Shown: piece after piece, positions 11,025 through 22,774 of the stretch | How the letters are laid out: each line of letters opens with the position of its first letter | Numbering within the stretch: the stretch's first letter is position 1 | DNA from: Artocarpus heterophyllus | Lineage: Eukaryota > Streptophyta > Magnoliopsida > Rosales > Moraceae | Assembly: GCA_025403435.1 (NCBI GenBank) | Contig: CM046351.1 | Coordinates: 26,191,730 to 26,255,729 of the forward strand | Reading direction: 5' to 3' | DNA: 64,000 bases | The notes under the pieces: model-generated | The model's input: the letters and a program-made list of their open reading frames with translations, nothing else | The model's database searches: none | Told to the model about the DNA's origin: nothing | Position numbers and translations under genes: made by a program

Positions 11025-13080
11025 TGCTTCATATAACACATAGTAGTCTATTGTAAAATTAAAAATTAGGATGGTTATGTTTACATTCCTTCTTGTCTCT
11101 TTGCATCCTCTTTTTAAATATACCCATTTATAATTTTTGAAATAACTAAATTTACTTATTACGCCCACCTGTAGTTTCATCATTACCCTTAAGATTATTA
11201 CTTCTTTCACTTCATTTTTCTTTTTGTATGCACCTTTTTTTAGTATTTTAATATTCCCTTTTTATTTTTCTTTATTTTTTTTGTTTTTTGTTTTCTTTTT
11301 TGAAGCTTTAGGCAGGAAATATTTTCAAGAAAACATTTAATTTAAAAGTTATATACATTCCTACCAAATGATATTAGCAACTCAAAAGATAGAAAAAAAA
11401 TAAAGAAAACAAAATTATATAACACAAATAGAAAAAAGAAAACAAACGAAAAAATTAAAAAATTGTGCAAAGTTGTTGCTTTCAATGTAGCCTATTTTGA
11501 TATATTCTTGTATTTCTTTTGGCAGTTAACAAAAAAGATAGAGGAATAATTGTAGTGAATAAAAAAAATTAATGTACCTTCATATAATTTTTTGAAATAG
11601 TTATTGAAGGGTGAAAATTAGAGTTTTTTGTTATATATAGGCATGTGTGAAAAAAAATGTATCGTTAGTTCTATTTATTAAAATGAATTTAATTATGTAA
11701 TTAGGTTCTTTATAATTGTTATGTTTTTCATTTTATTAAATGTTTTTCAGTAATATGAAAATTTATTTACAAAGGGGTAAATAGTTAAGTAATGGTGCGA
11801 ATAGAACCCCTAAAAATTATTCATTCTAATGATTTTTGGACTAAAGTGTTGCCATAAGAGGTCAACTCTAGAATGTTTGGCAAGATTAATCTTAACAAAA
11901 ATTTGTAATTGCTATCGTGTGTAAAGTTTTTACATCCGACAATAATCATAAATAATAAACTATAATGCTCAATGCTATAATTTTTAATTTAAAAATTTCA
12001 ATTGTAACCTCACTTTTCAAAAATTTTGGGCTGATTCAACTCAGAAAACTTTGACAAAACAGTCCCAAAATGCTAGCAAACGGTTCTTACCTTTCTATCC
12101 CTTTAAACAATCTGCTAATTAAATGACCGACGGTGACATATTACCTTCCACCGACATATTTTCTCTTTTTCTCCAAATACCCGATCACTTGGAAAAAGTA
12201 TCGTAACCTGGTAATCATGCAAGTTCTGGTTACAAAATTTTTTGAACAATTCAAAACGGGAAAAAAAAGTAATAACTTAAAAAAAAAGAAAGGAAAAAAA
12301 AACCACTGGAATCAGCGTAAATTATACAAATCCTACCATGTGTACGGTCGTTTGAATCTATATGCATAGATATTGTATGGCCTGTGTGGTTGCAACTAAT
12401 AATTTCAATTCTAATCAAAACTCTGATTTGGTTCAATATCGGTTAGAACCAAGTCTCTGTAGTTAGAAGTATTTTTTGTTTCGAATAAAACAACAGTTAG
12501 AGCTACTTTTAGTTCATACTAACACTTTGATAAATTTACTAAATATAAGTTTTAACTATAAATTATGATTTTAATTTATTTTTTTAGTTCTAACCGAGCT
12601 TTCAAAGAGTGGGGTATGTATATATATTGGGGTTGTAAGGACAACCTTTTTATTATACCTAAAACGCGCATGGCATACAAACCAACACCATGCTAGCCGA
12701 CAATGCAACGTGCACTCCTCACTTTCCATGCTGCCTCTTATTGCCAACATGGGGCAATCCCAAGCATGGGCACCAGCAACATCATCGCTTGCGCTTTGTA
12801 TCCGACTGGTCAAAATGTTTGGAAGCCGAGAAAATGCATTAGACCATATATAGAAAAAGCCCTTTTGAATAAATTTTATATACATATATACATGGCTCAT
12901 ATGTATCAAACTTGTATAATATGAGAATAAATTGGTAATATGTTTATATAGTTTAGGCTCTTGTTTTCTCTAGAAATTATTGGCTTTTCAAAAGTATATT
13001 GACTTTGAGCTGTTGGCTTGACGTGAAAATATTGTAATGCTGGAATATAGACCAGATGGAAAATAATTTGTTATCTTCCC
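11025..13080. other. Intergenic, no gene seen
   Basis: Very AT-rich DNA with homopolymer runs. A somewhat less AT-rich patch at about 12650-12850 shows no convincing exon. Nothing else supported. Confidence 0.5.
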
Positions 13081-13814
13081 ATTTGGTTGGCGAAAGCGTT
13101 TGGAAAGCTGCAGCTACATTTTTAACCTGTAAGTTCAAAATAGTTTAAGCTAGTTCAAACTATGAAAGTGGTTTAAAGTACTAACATTTGATGGAGTTAT
13201 AACTAAAACCAGTTCAAATAATAGAGGAAGTTTAAACCGACCAAAACATCAACACTTTATCCCCTCTTAAGTTCACATGGTTTGAACCATTTTTTATAGT
13301 AAAAACTATTTCTATTCTGGTTTTTTTTTTATAAACTATAGTTTTTCAAACACTAGTTTTTATTTTAAACTTGATGTGATGTTTTGTTCTCATTTTAAAC
13401 TTTTACATTCCAAACACCCGTTCAAAACCACTGTTTAACCACACTGTTTAGAATCCACAGTTTAACCATTTTGTTTGGTGCGCTGGTTTAAAATAGTATG
13501 ATTTAGAACTGTATGGTTTAAACTATGGATTTTAAACTGTGTGGTTTAAACGATGGTTTTGAACTGACGTTTAGAATATAAGATTTAATTCAAGAATGAT
13601 GGTTTAAAATGAGAAGAGAGACAAAGTTTAAATTTTAGGTGTTTTGGCCGGTTTAATACCATCTTTATGGTTTAAAACTGCCTCAGTTATTACTCAACCA
13701 AACATAATTTTGAACCGGCTCCATAGTTTAAAATTGCCTTTATGATTTAAAACTTACACACCAACTGGTTCTAAACCACACCATTCTAAACCCATGCATC
13801 AAACAAACCCAAAT
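13081..13814. repeat. Imperfect foldback element rich in TTTAAAC motifs
   Basis: The left half is full of TTCAAA, TTTAAAC and ACCAGTTC words, and the right half holds their reverse complements, for example GTTTAAACCGACCAAAAC near 13230 against GTTTTGGCCGGTTTAATACC near 13650. The axis is around 13447, where AGTTTAACC and GGTTTAAA arms meet. Outer ends ATTTGGTTGG and CAAACCCAAAT are loosely inverted. This is the layout of a decayed foldback or MITE-type DNA element. I found no clear target-site duplication. Confidence 0.55.
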
Positions 13815-15284
13815 AGTTCTCTGTTTTTTTATATTGTTCTCTCCCAAAATCTGAATCAAACGCCCTACTAGTTATAATTTAAATAAAAGAACGTAGTATT
13901 TAGTAATCGGTTCGTTGAGAAAGATGAATACACATCATGAGAGTGAGATTATTCAAAATTTTTATCACCTGAAAATATTGAAATTAGAAGTATTCCCTCA
14001 CTAGCTAGGCCTAGGATACCAAAACCACCATGATTAGCACTTTTTTGATCTCCTTCATTTTCACCGTCGTCCACTAGGACTGCCACATTTTCAATAATAT
14101 TGCTTCCGTTTTTCAATGCATCCCAGAAACCCATAGTCATTTGTTTTTAAGTGAAAAAAAAAAAAAAGGAATACAGTTTTTATTTTTATTTACGATAAAT
14201 TATTTCCACGTGATGTAGCAATTAGTTACTTGACAAACCATTATAAACCACTTTCCCACATCACATTTTGGTTCAAATCACAAGTAACAAGCCTTCTAAT
14301 TAGTAACTAATCAAAAATTAATCATGGTGTTTCTCACATTAACAAGATGAAGAACCATGATATATAGGCATAGGAACCAGAAAATTAGTATAACTAGTAT
14401 GACATGCATGATACATCTATAAATATGTGTGTGTGTGTTTTTTTTTTTACTCGCTAGGAGAAAATTTGATAAAACATACATTAATATTTGCCTGATTTGA
14501 TCATTAACCAAGTAAACATACAAAGTTACAAATTGACAAAACAAAAATTAATTCTCCAATCTAGCTAGTCTCTATGTACAAATTGTTAAATATCGATCTC
14601 TATATAAAATTAGCTAGCAAGCCTAGCATAAGAACTGATAAATAAGTTTACCATAAAAAAAAAAATCTAATGTAGTGTTAGGTACAGTAGTTAGAACTGT
14701 AAATGTAAGAGCTTTATGTTGTTGTAATTTTTTTGCTTTTAGTGATTAGTATGACTGCATTTTTGTCAAGAAAAAAAAAACAAACAAATAAATAAATTTA
14801 ATTGTGAGTTGCTCTAATTAGGATTTGGTTATACACAATTTGGTGAAGCAAAGATTTGCTCTGTTTGATATGAGTCAGCTAACGTTGGTAATTGAGCAAA
14901 GTTGATCTAAGTTAATTCGGTAAGTTCAATAATTAATATGATTTTTAGTGGAATTGAATGTTATAAAAAGGAAATATTGTATGGGAGAGAAGGATTCTAT
15001 AGTATGGGATGAGAAAAAATGTAGGTCGCAGTTTTTTAAGTGTTAAATTAAATTTTATAATTTTTAGTTGTTTGATTAAACCAGGATTATATGACAAATA
15101 TTTTATAGAATCTTTTTAAAATTTGATATTTGTTAAAAAAAATTGTGTTCTGCCGCTAACTATCAAAGAATTTTTTAATGTTATCGTCTCATTTTTTGAT
15201 CAATTTTTAGATATTAAATAATGAGACAATTACTTTTTTAAATATACAACTGATAAATAATATTTAAGATAATTATACACATTA
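13815..15284. other. Intergenic, no supported gene
   Basis: AT-rich DNA with poly-T and (TG)n tracts near 14430-14450. A minus-strand frame of 63 codons at 13949-14140 ends near a possible splice donor, but no partner exon is evident, so it is not called a gene. Confidence 0.45.
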
Positions 15285-15361
15285 GTGAATGTTGTGGGGG
15301 GAATTTTTATGATGAGAAGATCATCTAAAATCTATACCCTCTTTAAACAAAGCGTCCAACT

Positions 15362-15760
15362 AAGTAGGCCGAGAAAGCCTAAAAGACCAATATGAAAAAT
15401 GTCACCAAATAGGCCGAGAAGGATGGCTGAGAAGACCAATCCAAGAAGGCTAAGGAGATCAATCAGAGAAAGTCACCAAGTAGGCTGAGAAGACTATTCC
15501 GAGAAGGACACCAAGTAGGCCGAGAAGGATGGCCGAGAAGACCAATCCGAGAAGGCTAAGAAGACCAATCCGAGAAGGCCACCAAGTAGGTCCAGAAGGA
15601 CGACCAAGAAGACCAATCCAAGAAGGCCTAGAAGACCAACCCGAGAAGGTCACCCTGTAGGCCAAGAAGACCAATCTGAGAAGGCCAAAGAAACCACTTC
15701 GGGAAGGCCATCGACTAGGCCAAGAAGGTTAATCCAACAACATAGGACGAGAAGACCAAC
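15362..15760 (+). repeat. GAGAAGGCC-type short repeats in LTR
   Basis: About 400 bp made of variants of AAGACCAATCCGAGAAGGC and CACCAAGTAGGCCGAGAAGG in irregular alternation. The corresponding block in the other LTR is at about 21580-22010. Confidence 0.8.
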
Positions 15761-15789
15761 AAATAAGTCCATCAGGTCCAACCAAGGTC

Positions 15790-15975
15790 TGACCAAGATC
15801 CGTCTAGCTAGAATCAATCTGACCAGGATCACTCTAACTAGGATTCGTCCAACTAGGTCCAGTCCTACCAAAATCCATCCGACCAGTATCAATCTGACTA
15901 GGATTTGTTCAACCAAGATCCATCTGACTAGGTCTAGTCTGACCAAGATTAGTCTAACCAAATCAATCCAACCTG
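15790..15975 (+). repeat. 15-bp tandem repeats in 5' LTR
   Basis: About twelve units of ACYAGGATCMRTCYG are in register every 15 bp. Because 15 is a multiple of three, the block reads as a five-residue repeat in one frame, which makes it look falsely coding. Confidence 0.8.
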
Positions 15976-16212
15976 GCCAATGCAACCATGAAGAACAACC
16001 TTGTGATACTAGCAAGGTGGTCGGATCTTGACCAGATCACACAGGAGTAGATCATACCCAAATACCACCACGTGGCACCATCTCAGCCTTCAGTTGGGTG
16101 ATCCTCCTTCTCTGAAAATCGTGACAACTGTCATTGACCACTTAGGCTCCATACCATAGCAAACCTAGATCACGGGCCAATCCTTGTCCACACTTAAATC
16201 CAAGCTAAAGTC

Positions 16213-16220
16213 TATAAATA
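16213..16220 (+). promoter_or_regulatory. TATA box of repeat-rich LTR
   Basis: TATAAATA in the 5' LTR is conserved at 22511-22518 in the 3' LTR, about 250 bp before each LTR end. Role inferred from motif and conservation. Confidence 0.5.
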
Positions 16221-16474
16221 AGAGCATCATCTCCACCAAAAAGATGTGGGCATTCTTCCCTTACCTACTCTGCCTTTCCCCTTGCTTTTCCCAATCAAAA
16301 TACTAACTTGTACATCGGAGTGCCTTTGGCAAACACTACACAGATGTCCCCTTACTCTTAGGTCTTTTTTTCTCTTACAGATTTGACCAAACCAGTTGGG
16401 GCCAGGTAGAATAGGGAACCCGACTATCGTGTGCCCCCACACATAGTGTTATGTCAGTCTCAAGCATCAACCTT

Positions 16475-16492
16475 TGGCGCTAGTAGAAAGGC
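16475..16492 (+). other. Candidate primer-binding site
   Basis: TGGCGCTAGTAGAAAGG begins a few bases after the 5' LTR end. TGGCGC openings are common in primer-binding sites of Ty3/gypsy elements; the tRNA was not identified. Confidence 0.5.
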
Positions 16493-16571
16493 ACCACACC
16501 TTTCCAATCTCATCTTTCCCCCTAACTATTCCTAGGAAAGTCAAAAGATAAATAGACAAGAAGTTCACCTA

Positions 16572-19007
16572 ACAAAGTGTCAAGGACCCAATAAGTGGAC
16601 CACACGTCCGACTAGGACCACACATCTGATCAGGTCCAACAAGTCCAACCAGGTCCACTAAGTCCGACCATAGGTTCACCAGGTCTAACTAGGTTCATTA
16701 GGTTCAACCACAGGTCCTGGCTACGGCTGATCAGGTCTAGGACAAAGTGTCCAAAAAAGCTACGGCCAACCAAGAGACCTAAGGTTCTAGGAAGAGTCTG
16801 ACTAGGTCCACAAAAGATTATGACCAACCAGATTAGACCAGATCCCGATTACAGCCAACTAGGTTTAGGACAAAGAGTCCAAAAAGGACACAGCTAACCA
16901 AGAGGCCTCAAGTCTAAAAAAAGGTCTAACTAGGTCCAAAAAGGCTACGGCTAACCAAAGAACACCAGGTCCTAGCTATGGCCAACCAAGCCTAGGAGAA
17001 AGAGTTCAAAAAATGGACCACACGTCCAGGACAAAGTGTCAGGGACCTAATAAGTGAACCATACATCCAACTAGGACCACATATCTAATTAGGTCCAACT
17101 AGGTCCACCAAGTCTGACCATAGGTTCACCAGGTCTGACTAGGTCCATTAGGTCCGACCACAGGTCCTGGCTATGGCCAACCACGTCTAGGATGAAGAGT
17201 TCAAAAAAGCTACGGCCAACCAAGAGACCTTAGGTTCGAGGAAGAGTCTGACTAGGTCCACAAAAGATTATGACAAACCAAATTAGACCAGGTCCCGACT
17301 ACGGTCAACCAGGTTTAGGATGAAGAGTCCAAAAAGGATATAGGTAACCAAGAGGCCTTCAGTCTAAAGAAGAGTTTGATCAGGTCCAAAAAGGCTATGG
17401 TTGACCAGAGAACACCAGGTCCTAGCTATGGCCAACCAAGCCCAGGATAAAGAGTCTAAAAATGGACCACACGTCCAGGACAAAGTGTTAGGGATCCAAC
17501 AAGTGGACCACACGTCGGACTAGGACCACACATCTGATCAGGTCTAGCAGGTCCAAACAGGTTCACCCAGTCCGACCATAGGCTCACCAGGTCTGACTAG
17601 GTCCATTAGGTTCGACCATAGGTCTTGGCTATGGCCGACCAAGTCTAGGACGAAGAGTCCAAAAAAGCTATGGCCAACCAAGAGACCTCAGGTTCGAGGA
17701 AGAGTCTGACTAGGTCCATAAAAGATTATGAATAACCAGATTAGACCAGGTCCTAACTAAGACCAACCAGGTTTAGGACGAAGATTCCAAAAAAGATACA
17801 GCTAACCAAGAGTCCTCAAGTCTGAAGAAGAGTTTGACCAAGTCCAAAAAGGCTACGGCTGGCCAGAGAACACCAAGTCCTAGCTATGTCCCAAGACGAA
17901 GAGTCCAAAAATGCTATGGCTAACCAAGAGACCTAGGTTCGACGAAGAGTACGACCAAGTTCAAGAAGGCTAAGACCAACCAAAAAAGACCAAGTCCTAG
18001 CTATAGCCAACCAAGTCTAGGACAACGAGTCCAAAAATGCTACTGCCAACCAAGAGACCTCATGTTAGAGTCTGACTAGGTCCAAGAATTCTACAGCCAA
18101 CCAGAGAAGACCAGGTCCTAGCTATAAACAATCAGGTCCAGGATGAAAAGTCCAAAAGGCTATGACCAACCAAGAGACCTTGTTTGACAAAGAGTCTAAC
18201 CCGGTCTAGAAAGGCTACGGCTAACCAGAGAAGACCAAATCCTAACTATGGCCAACTATGCCCAAGATGAACAGTCCAAAAAAGCTACAGCCAACTAAGA
18301 GACCTCAGGTCAAACACAGAGTCCGACTAGGGTCAAGAAGGCTATGGCTTACTAGAGAAGACCAAGTCTTGGTTATGATCAACTAGGTCCAGAATGAAGA
18401 GTCCAAAAAGGCTACAACCAACCAAGGGACCACAGGTTAGACGAAGAGTCTGATTAGGTCTAAGATCGCTACGGCTGACCAAAGAAGACCAGATCTAGCT
18501 AAGGCCAACTAGATCTAGAACAAAAAGTTCAAAAAGCCTATAGCCATCCAAGAGACCTCAGGTTCAATGAAAAGTTTGACCAATTCAAAAAATGTTACAG
18601 CTAACCAAAGAAAACCAGGCCCTAGCTACGACCAATCAGGTCTATGACGAAGAGTCAAAAAAGGCTACGACTAACCAAAAGGCCTCAGGACTGACGAAGA
18701 GTCTGACCAGGTTTAGAAAGGCCACATTCGACTAAAGAAGACTAGATCTTGGCTATGGCCAACTAGGCCTAGGACGAAAAGTCCAAAAAGGCTATGGTCA
18801 ACCAAGAGACCTTAGATCAGACGAAAAGATCAACTAGGTTCAAGAAGGCTACAGCCAACCAGAGAATACCAGGTCTTAGCTATAGCCAACCAGATCCAGG
18901 ATGAAAAGTCCAAAAATATTACGATTAACCAAGAGACCTCAGGTCAGACGAAGAGTCTAACCAAGTCAAAGAAGGCTACGACAGACCAGAGATGACCAGG
19001 TCCTGGA
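16572..19007 (+). repeat. Nested minisatellite array inside LTR element
   Basis: The left part (about 16570-17900) shows a higher-order unit of about 450-460 bp, marked by GTGGACCACACGTCC-like sequence near 16595, 17054 and 17503. The right part (about 17900-19007) consists of units of about 120-130 bp, each marked by AACCAAGAGACC (near 17922, 18048, 18168, 18293 and onward). Units contain CCAGGTCCTAGCTA, GACGAAGAGTCC and AAAAAGGCTACGGC. The array resumes after the insertion, at about 21001-21480. No coding frame is maintained. Confidence 0.85.
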
Positions 19008-20850
19008 TGTTGGGTTATGGGCTTGGAAATATGTAAAATGGGGTAGAATAGTGTTTTAAAATTTCTTATAAATTTTCAAAATCTATCCCATGATGCTACA
19101 TACAAATAATTAAGTAAACACCAAACTTACGATTTGACAATAGCTTTAGATGATCAAGCGTTACAAAACCTTTAGATTTTCCTTGCTATTCTCCCCTTCT
19201 AGATCAACTGGTGTGTAGGCACCGGTGAGATCTCTTGGATTATCTCTACAATAACTTCTTCCAACCTTCTTCTCGGTAGAGGTTCTTTACATTCTAAAGG
19301 GGAGAGCTAAAAAACACTAGATCAAAGGCATAGAAAAGTCTCATTGTAAATAAAACCTCCAAGGCCTATTTATAGATACACTAGCTAGGTGGTTAGAACG
19401 AAATCTCTAGATATATTTTCTTGGAGAGAATCATGCCACTACTAAGGAGGTTGGCGTGATATGTTATTCTTCAATAGAAGAATGACACGTGTCCTAACTA
19501 CCTAATTTAGTATGATTCTTTATCCATCTATAATTTGTTCAAGATTCGATTTTGGTTCAAACTGAGATTTTATTTATTTTAACTTTTAAAATAAATATCT
19601 TCCATTCTTTCCAATTATATAAATTATCTCATAATTCAAATAATTATCTGTAAAATCTATTTCAACTCTTGAAAAATATTTTTATTTGCTATAAAATAAC
19701 AAATAGATTACATAAAAATCACATGATCTATTTGAAACTTAATCATAGATGTGGCACCACCTTGTACTCCTAGAGCTCTAGTGTATGGCGCCATACACAC
19801 TCCTAGTAGACTATTGTGTGAAATTACAATTTTGCTCCTGTTGACAAAATTAATCTAAGAAAATTTCTATTGATCCATCTGAAAAAATGTTGTGAAGCTA
19901 GCAAAGGGACCCAATGAACATATATAATTTTAAGCTCCAATAATTATTTATAATTTAATTATCTCATGATTAAATTAATAATAATTATTAACTCTGGTTT
20001 ACACCACTATCAAAAACCGAGGTTACACTCTTAAATTATATACAAAATTATAAGGCACCTTAAACATTGAATGTCGTCAACAAAGTTATCCCTTGATATA
20101 ATCATTTGTCATGTAATAATACCCTGCACAATAATATTCATAATCAGAGCTAGATTTATAGTTTTCTATATGACATCTCTAATTACATATTTGTTCATGA
20201 GCTCTGTTAATTCTCTAATAGATGACCTTTTTATGAACAAATCATAAAGGAGGATTTGGGTAATATTTGATATCCCATATCAGATAGCGAGATCTGTACA
20301 TCTAAGTTCCTGAATTAATACACATGGAATATTATCTTAACATCCTATCTTGTAGGAGTTGTGGATTCAATAGTTATGAGTAAGATTCCCACTACCTATA
20401 TTATTATGTCTCCAATAAACTAAGGTAGAAATCATAGATGTTACAGATCTCACTTATTGCCAATCAAAAGATATAGTAAATAGATGTGAGTCCACTAATC
20501 ACTTCATGATTAAGGTAAGATCCATAAAATGATCAAATGGATAGAATTCTAATTTTTCGTTATGGAATTACACAAGAAATTAAATTCTTGGTCTAGGTTT
20601 AATATATTCCAAATACACTGATGTCTCTATTTAGTAATCACCATTACTATAATCCGGATAAGATTATTTCGCCAAATTGGGAATAGACAACATCCATAAT
20701 CTTAAGCAAGATAAAGTGTTCGGCTTTATCTACTACTTGTAAACCAATGTTTATAGTAAGTACATGTAATCATGTCCTCTGTGTTATAAACACTTTATAC
20801 ACATGATTATGGACTTTCACAAGTATTGAAACCTTTATGATATTTTCATA

Positions 20851-20885
<35 letters not shown>

Positions 20886-21000
20886 ACATATATGTATATA
20901 TATTATGGAGAACAATAAGGAATATTATTTATTGATAATGCAATACTTTATTTCTCATAATGTCCAATTGGAATAAAATGACATACTTTATACGCACCAA
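19008..21000 (-). mobile_element. Probable solo LTR nested in the repeat array
   Basis: About 2 kb of AT-rich sequence interrupts the array between GGTCCTGG and CCGGCTACAG, words that are adjacent in intact units. It begins TGTTGGGTTATGGG, so on the minus strand it would end in CCCAACA. It contains a minus-strand TATA-like element (CTATTTATAG near 19368) and a (TA)n tract at about 20855-20882. These fit a solo LTR, perhaps copia-like, inserted in minus orientation. I could not find a clean target-site duplication, so the right edge is approximate. Confidence 0.55.
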
Positions 21001-21480
21001 TCCTAACGCCGGCTACAGCCAACCAAGTATAGGACAAAGAATGCAAAAAAGGTATGGCCAACCAAGAGACTTCAAGTTCAACGAAGAGTCCGACCAAGTC
21101 CATGAAAGGTTACAACCAACCAAAGAAGACCAAGTCCTGGCTACAATGAACCAGGTTGAGGATGAAGAGTCCAAAAAGGCTCAACTAATCAAGGGGCCTT
21201 AGGTATGTCGAAGAGTCTGATCAGGTCCAGAAAGGCTTTGACCGACCAGAGAACACGAGGTCCTAGCTACGGCCAACGAGGTCTAGAACGAAAGTCCAAA
21301 AAGGTCACTGCAACCAAGAGACCTTAGACCAGACAAAGATTCCGACCAAGTCCAAGAAGGCTATGGCTGACCATAGAAGACAAGTCCCGGCTACGGCCAA
21401 CCATGCCCAAGATTAATTATCTAGAAAGACCCACAAAAAACATATATTCCGACTACATCAAGACTTTGGTGTTAATGACC
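21001..21480 (+). repeat. Minisatellite array, right part
   Basis: Same phrase repeats as 16572-19007 (GGCTACAGCCAACCAAG, GAAGAGTCCGACCAAG, AAAAAGGCT), resuming after the nested insertion and running to the polypurine region before the 3' LTR. Confidence 0.8.
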
Positions 21481-21507
21481 CCCAGAACCAAAGTCATAAG
21501 GGGCTAC

Positions 21508-22769
21508 CATTGTAGGAGGAATTTTTCACGATGGGAAGACCATCTGAAATTCATGCCCCTTGAAATCAAGTGCCCAACCAAGTAGGCCGAGAAATATGGC
21601 TAAGCAGACCAATTAGAGAAGGCCTAGAAGATTAATCAGAGAAGCCCACCAAATAGGCCAAGAAGGATGGCCGAGAAGATCAATATAAGAAGGCTAAGGA
21701 GACCAATCTGAGAAGGTCACCACGTAGGCTGAGAAGACTAATCCGAAAAGGCCTAAAAGACCAATTTGAGAAGGTCACCAAGTAGGTCGAGAAGGATGGC
21801 TAAGAAGACTAATCCGAGAAGGCCAATTAGAGAAGGTCACCAGTAAACCAAGAAGGATGGCCAAGAAGACCAATCTGCGAAGGCCTAGAAGACCAATCCA
21901 AAAAAGTCACTATGTAGATCGAGAATATGAATTTGAGAAGGCTAAGAAGACCAATCGGAGAAGGCCATCGACTAGGCCGAGAAGGTCAATCCAATAAGGA
22001 AAGATGGGAAGACCACTAAACAAGTCCATTAAGTAAGACCACTAAATAAGTCCATTAGGTCCAACCAAGGTCTAACCAGGATCCGTCCGACCTAGATCAC
22101 TCTGACCAGGATCAGTTTGACTAGGATTAGTCCAACTAGGATCCATCTGATCAGGTCCAATCCAACCAAGATCAATCCGACCAGGATCAGTCTGACTAGG
22201 ATCCATCCGACTAGGATCCCTTCGACCAGGTCTAGTCTGACCAAGATCAGTCTAACCAAATCAATCCAACCTAGCCAAAGTAATTATGAAGAACAACCTT
22301 ATGATACTGGCAAAGTGATCGGATCTAGACTAAATCACACAATAGTAAATCATACCTAAATACCATCGTGTGGCATCATCTTAGCCTTCCGTTAGGCAAT
22401 CCTCCTTCTCTAGAGATCATAACAACTGTCATTGGCCACCTAGGCTTTGTACCATAGCAAACCCGGATCACGAGCCAAGCCCAGTCTACACTCAAATCTA
22501 AAGTAAACTCTATAAATAGTAGCATCGTCTCCACCAAAAGGTATGCGCATTCTTCCCTTGTCTACTCTGTCTCTCCTCTTGCTCTTCCCAATCAAAACAT
22601 TGACTTGAACATCGAAGTGCCTTTGACAGATACCACACTGATGTCCCCTTACTTTGAGGTCTTTTTTTCTCTTACAGATCTGACCAGACCAGGCGGAGTG
22701 GGGCAGAATACGGAACCAAACCATCGTGCACCCCTGTACATTGTGTTGTGCTGGTCTCAGGCATCAACA
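21508..22769 (+). repeat. 3' LTR of repeat-rich element
   Basis: Counterpart of 15290-16471 with the same order of blocks and TATAAATA at 22511-22518. It ends CATCAACA, followed by GTGAA, which also precedes the 5' LTR. Confidence 0.8.
22065..22270 (+). repeat. 15-bp tandem repeats in 3' LTR
   Basis: The ACYAGGATCMRTCYG block corresponding to 15790-15975. It opens an 80-codon frame of repeating Thr-Arg-Ile units (22117-22359), which I regard as a by-product of the repeat period rather than a gene. Confidence 0.8.
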
Positions 22770-22774
22770 GTGAA

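Larger units (their letters stand above)
15290..16471 (+). repeat. 5' LTR of repeat-rich element
   Basis: Matches 21508-22769 along its length: GGAATTTTT near the start, a block of CCGAGAAGG repeats, a 15-bp repeat block, and a promoter-like segment with TATAAATA at 16213-16220. It ends in a shared CTCARGCATCAAC. The alignment is clear but carries many substitutions. Confidence 0.8.
15290..22769 (+). mobile_element. Non-coding LTR element packed with short tandem repeats
   Basis: Two 1.2-kb direct repeats (15290-16471 and 21508-22769) bracket about 5 kb of internal sequence with no retrotransposon protein. The sequence GTGAA borders both ends (15285-15289 and 22770-22774), fitting a 5-bp target-site duplication. 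A TGGCGC-type primer-binding-site candidate follows the first LTR at about 16475, and AAGTCATAAGGGGCTACC precedes the second. Both LTRs share a TATA box. The interior is an array of related phrases (GACCAACCAAG, GGTCCTAGCTA, GAAGAGTCCAAAAAGGCTA), interrupted by a 2-kb insertion at about 19008-21000. It is a large retrotransposon derivative depending on enzymes from elsewhere. LTR divergence is high, so the insertion is old. Confidence 0.8.

Noticed and set aside
13949..14140. 63-codon minus-strand frame ending near a possible GT splice donor
   Set aside because: No partner exon or recognisable domain; a single short frame is not enough to call a gene.
15362..15760. Possible CRISPR-like array of short repeats
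   Set aside because: Repeat units are contiguous and variable, without unique spacers of even length, inside a plant LTR.
22117..22359. 80-codon frame of repeated Thr-Arg-Ile units
   Set aside because: It is produced by 15-bp tandem repeats inside an LTR; the equivalent block in the other LTR is not open in the same way.
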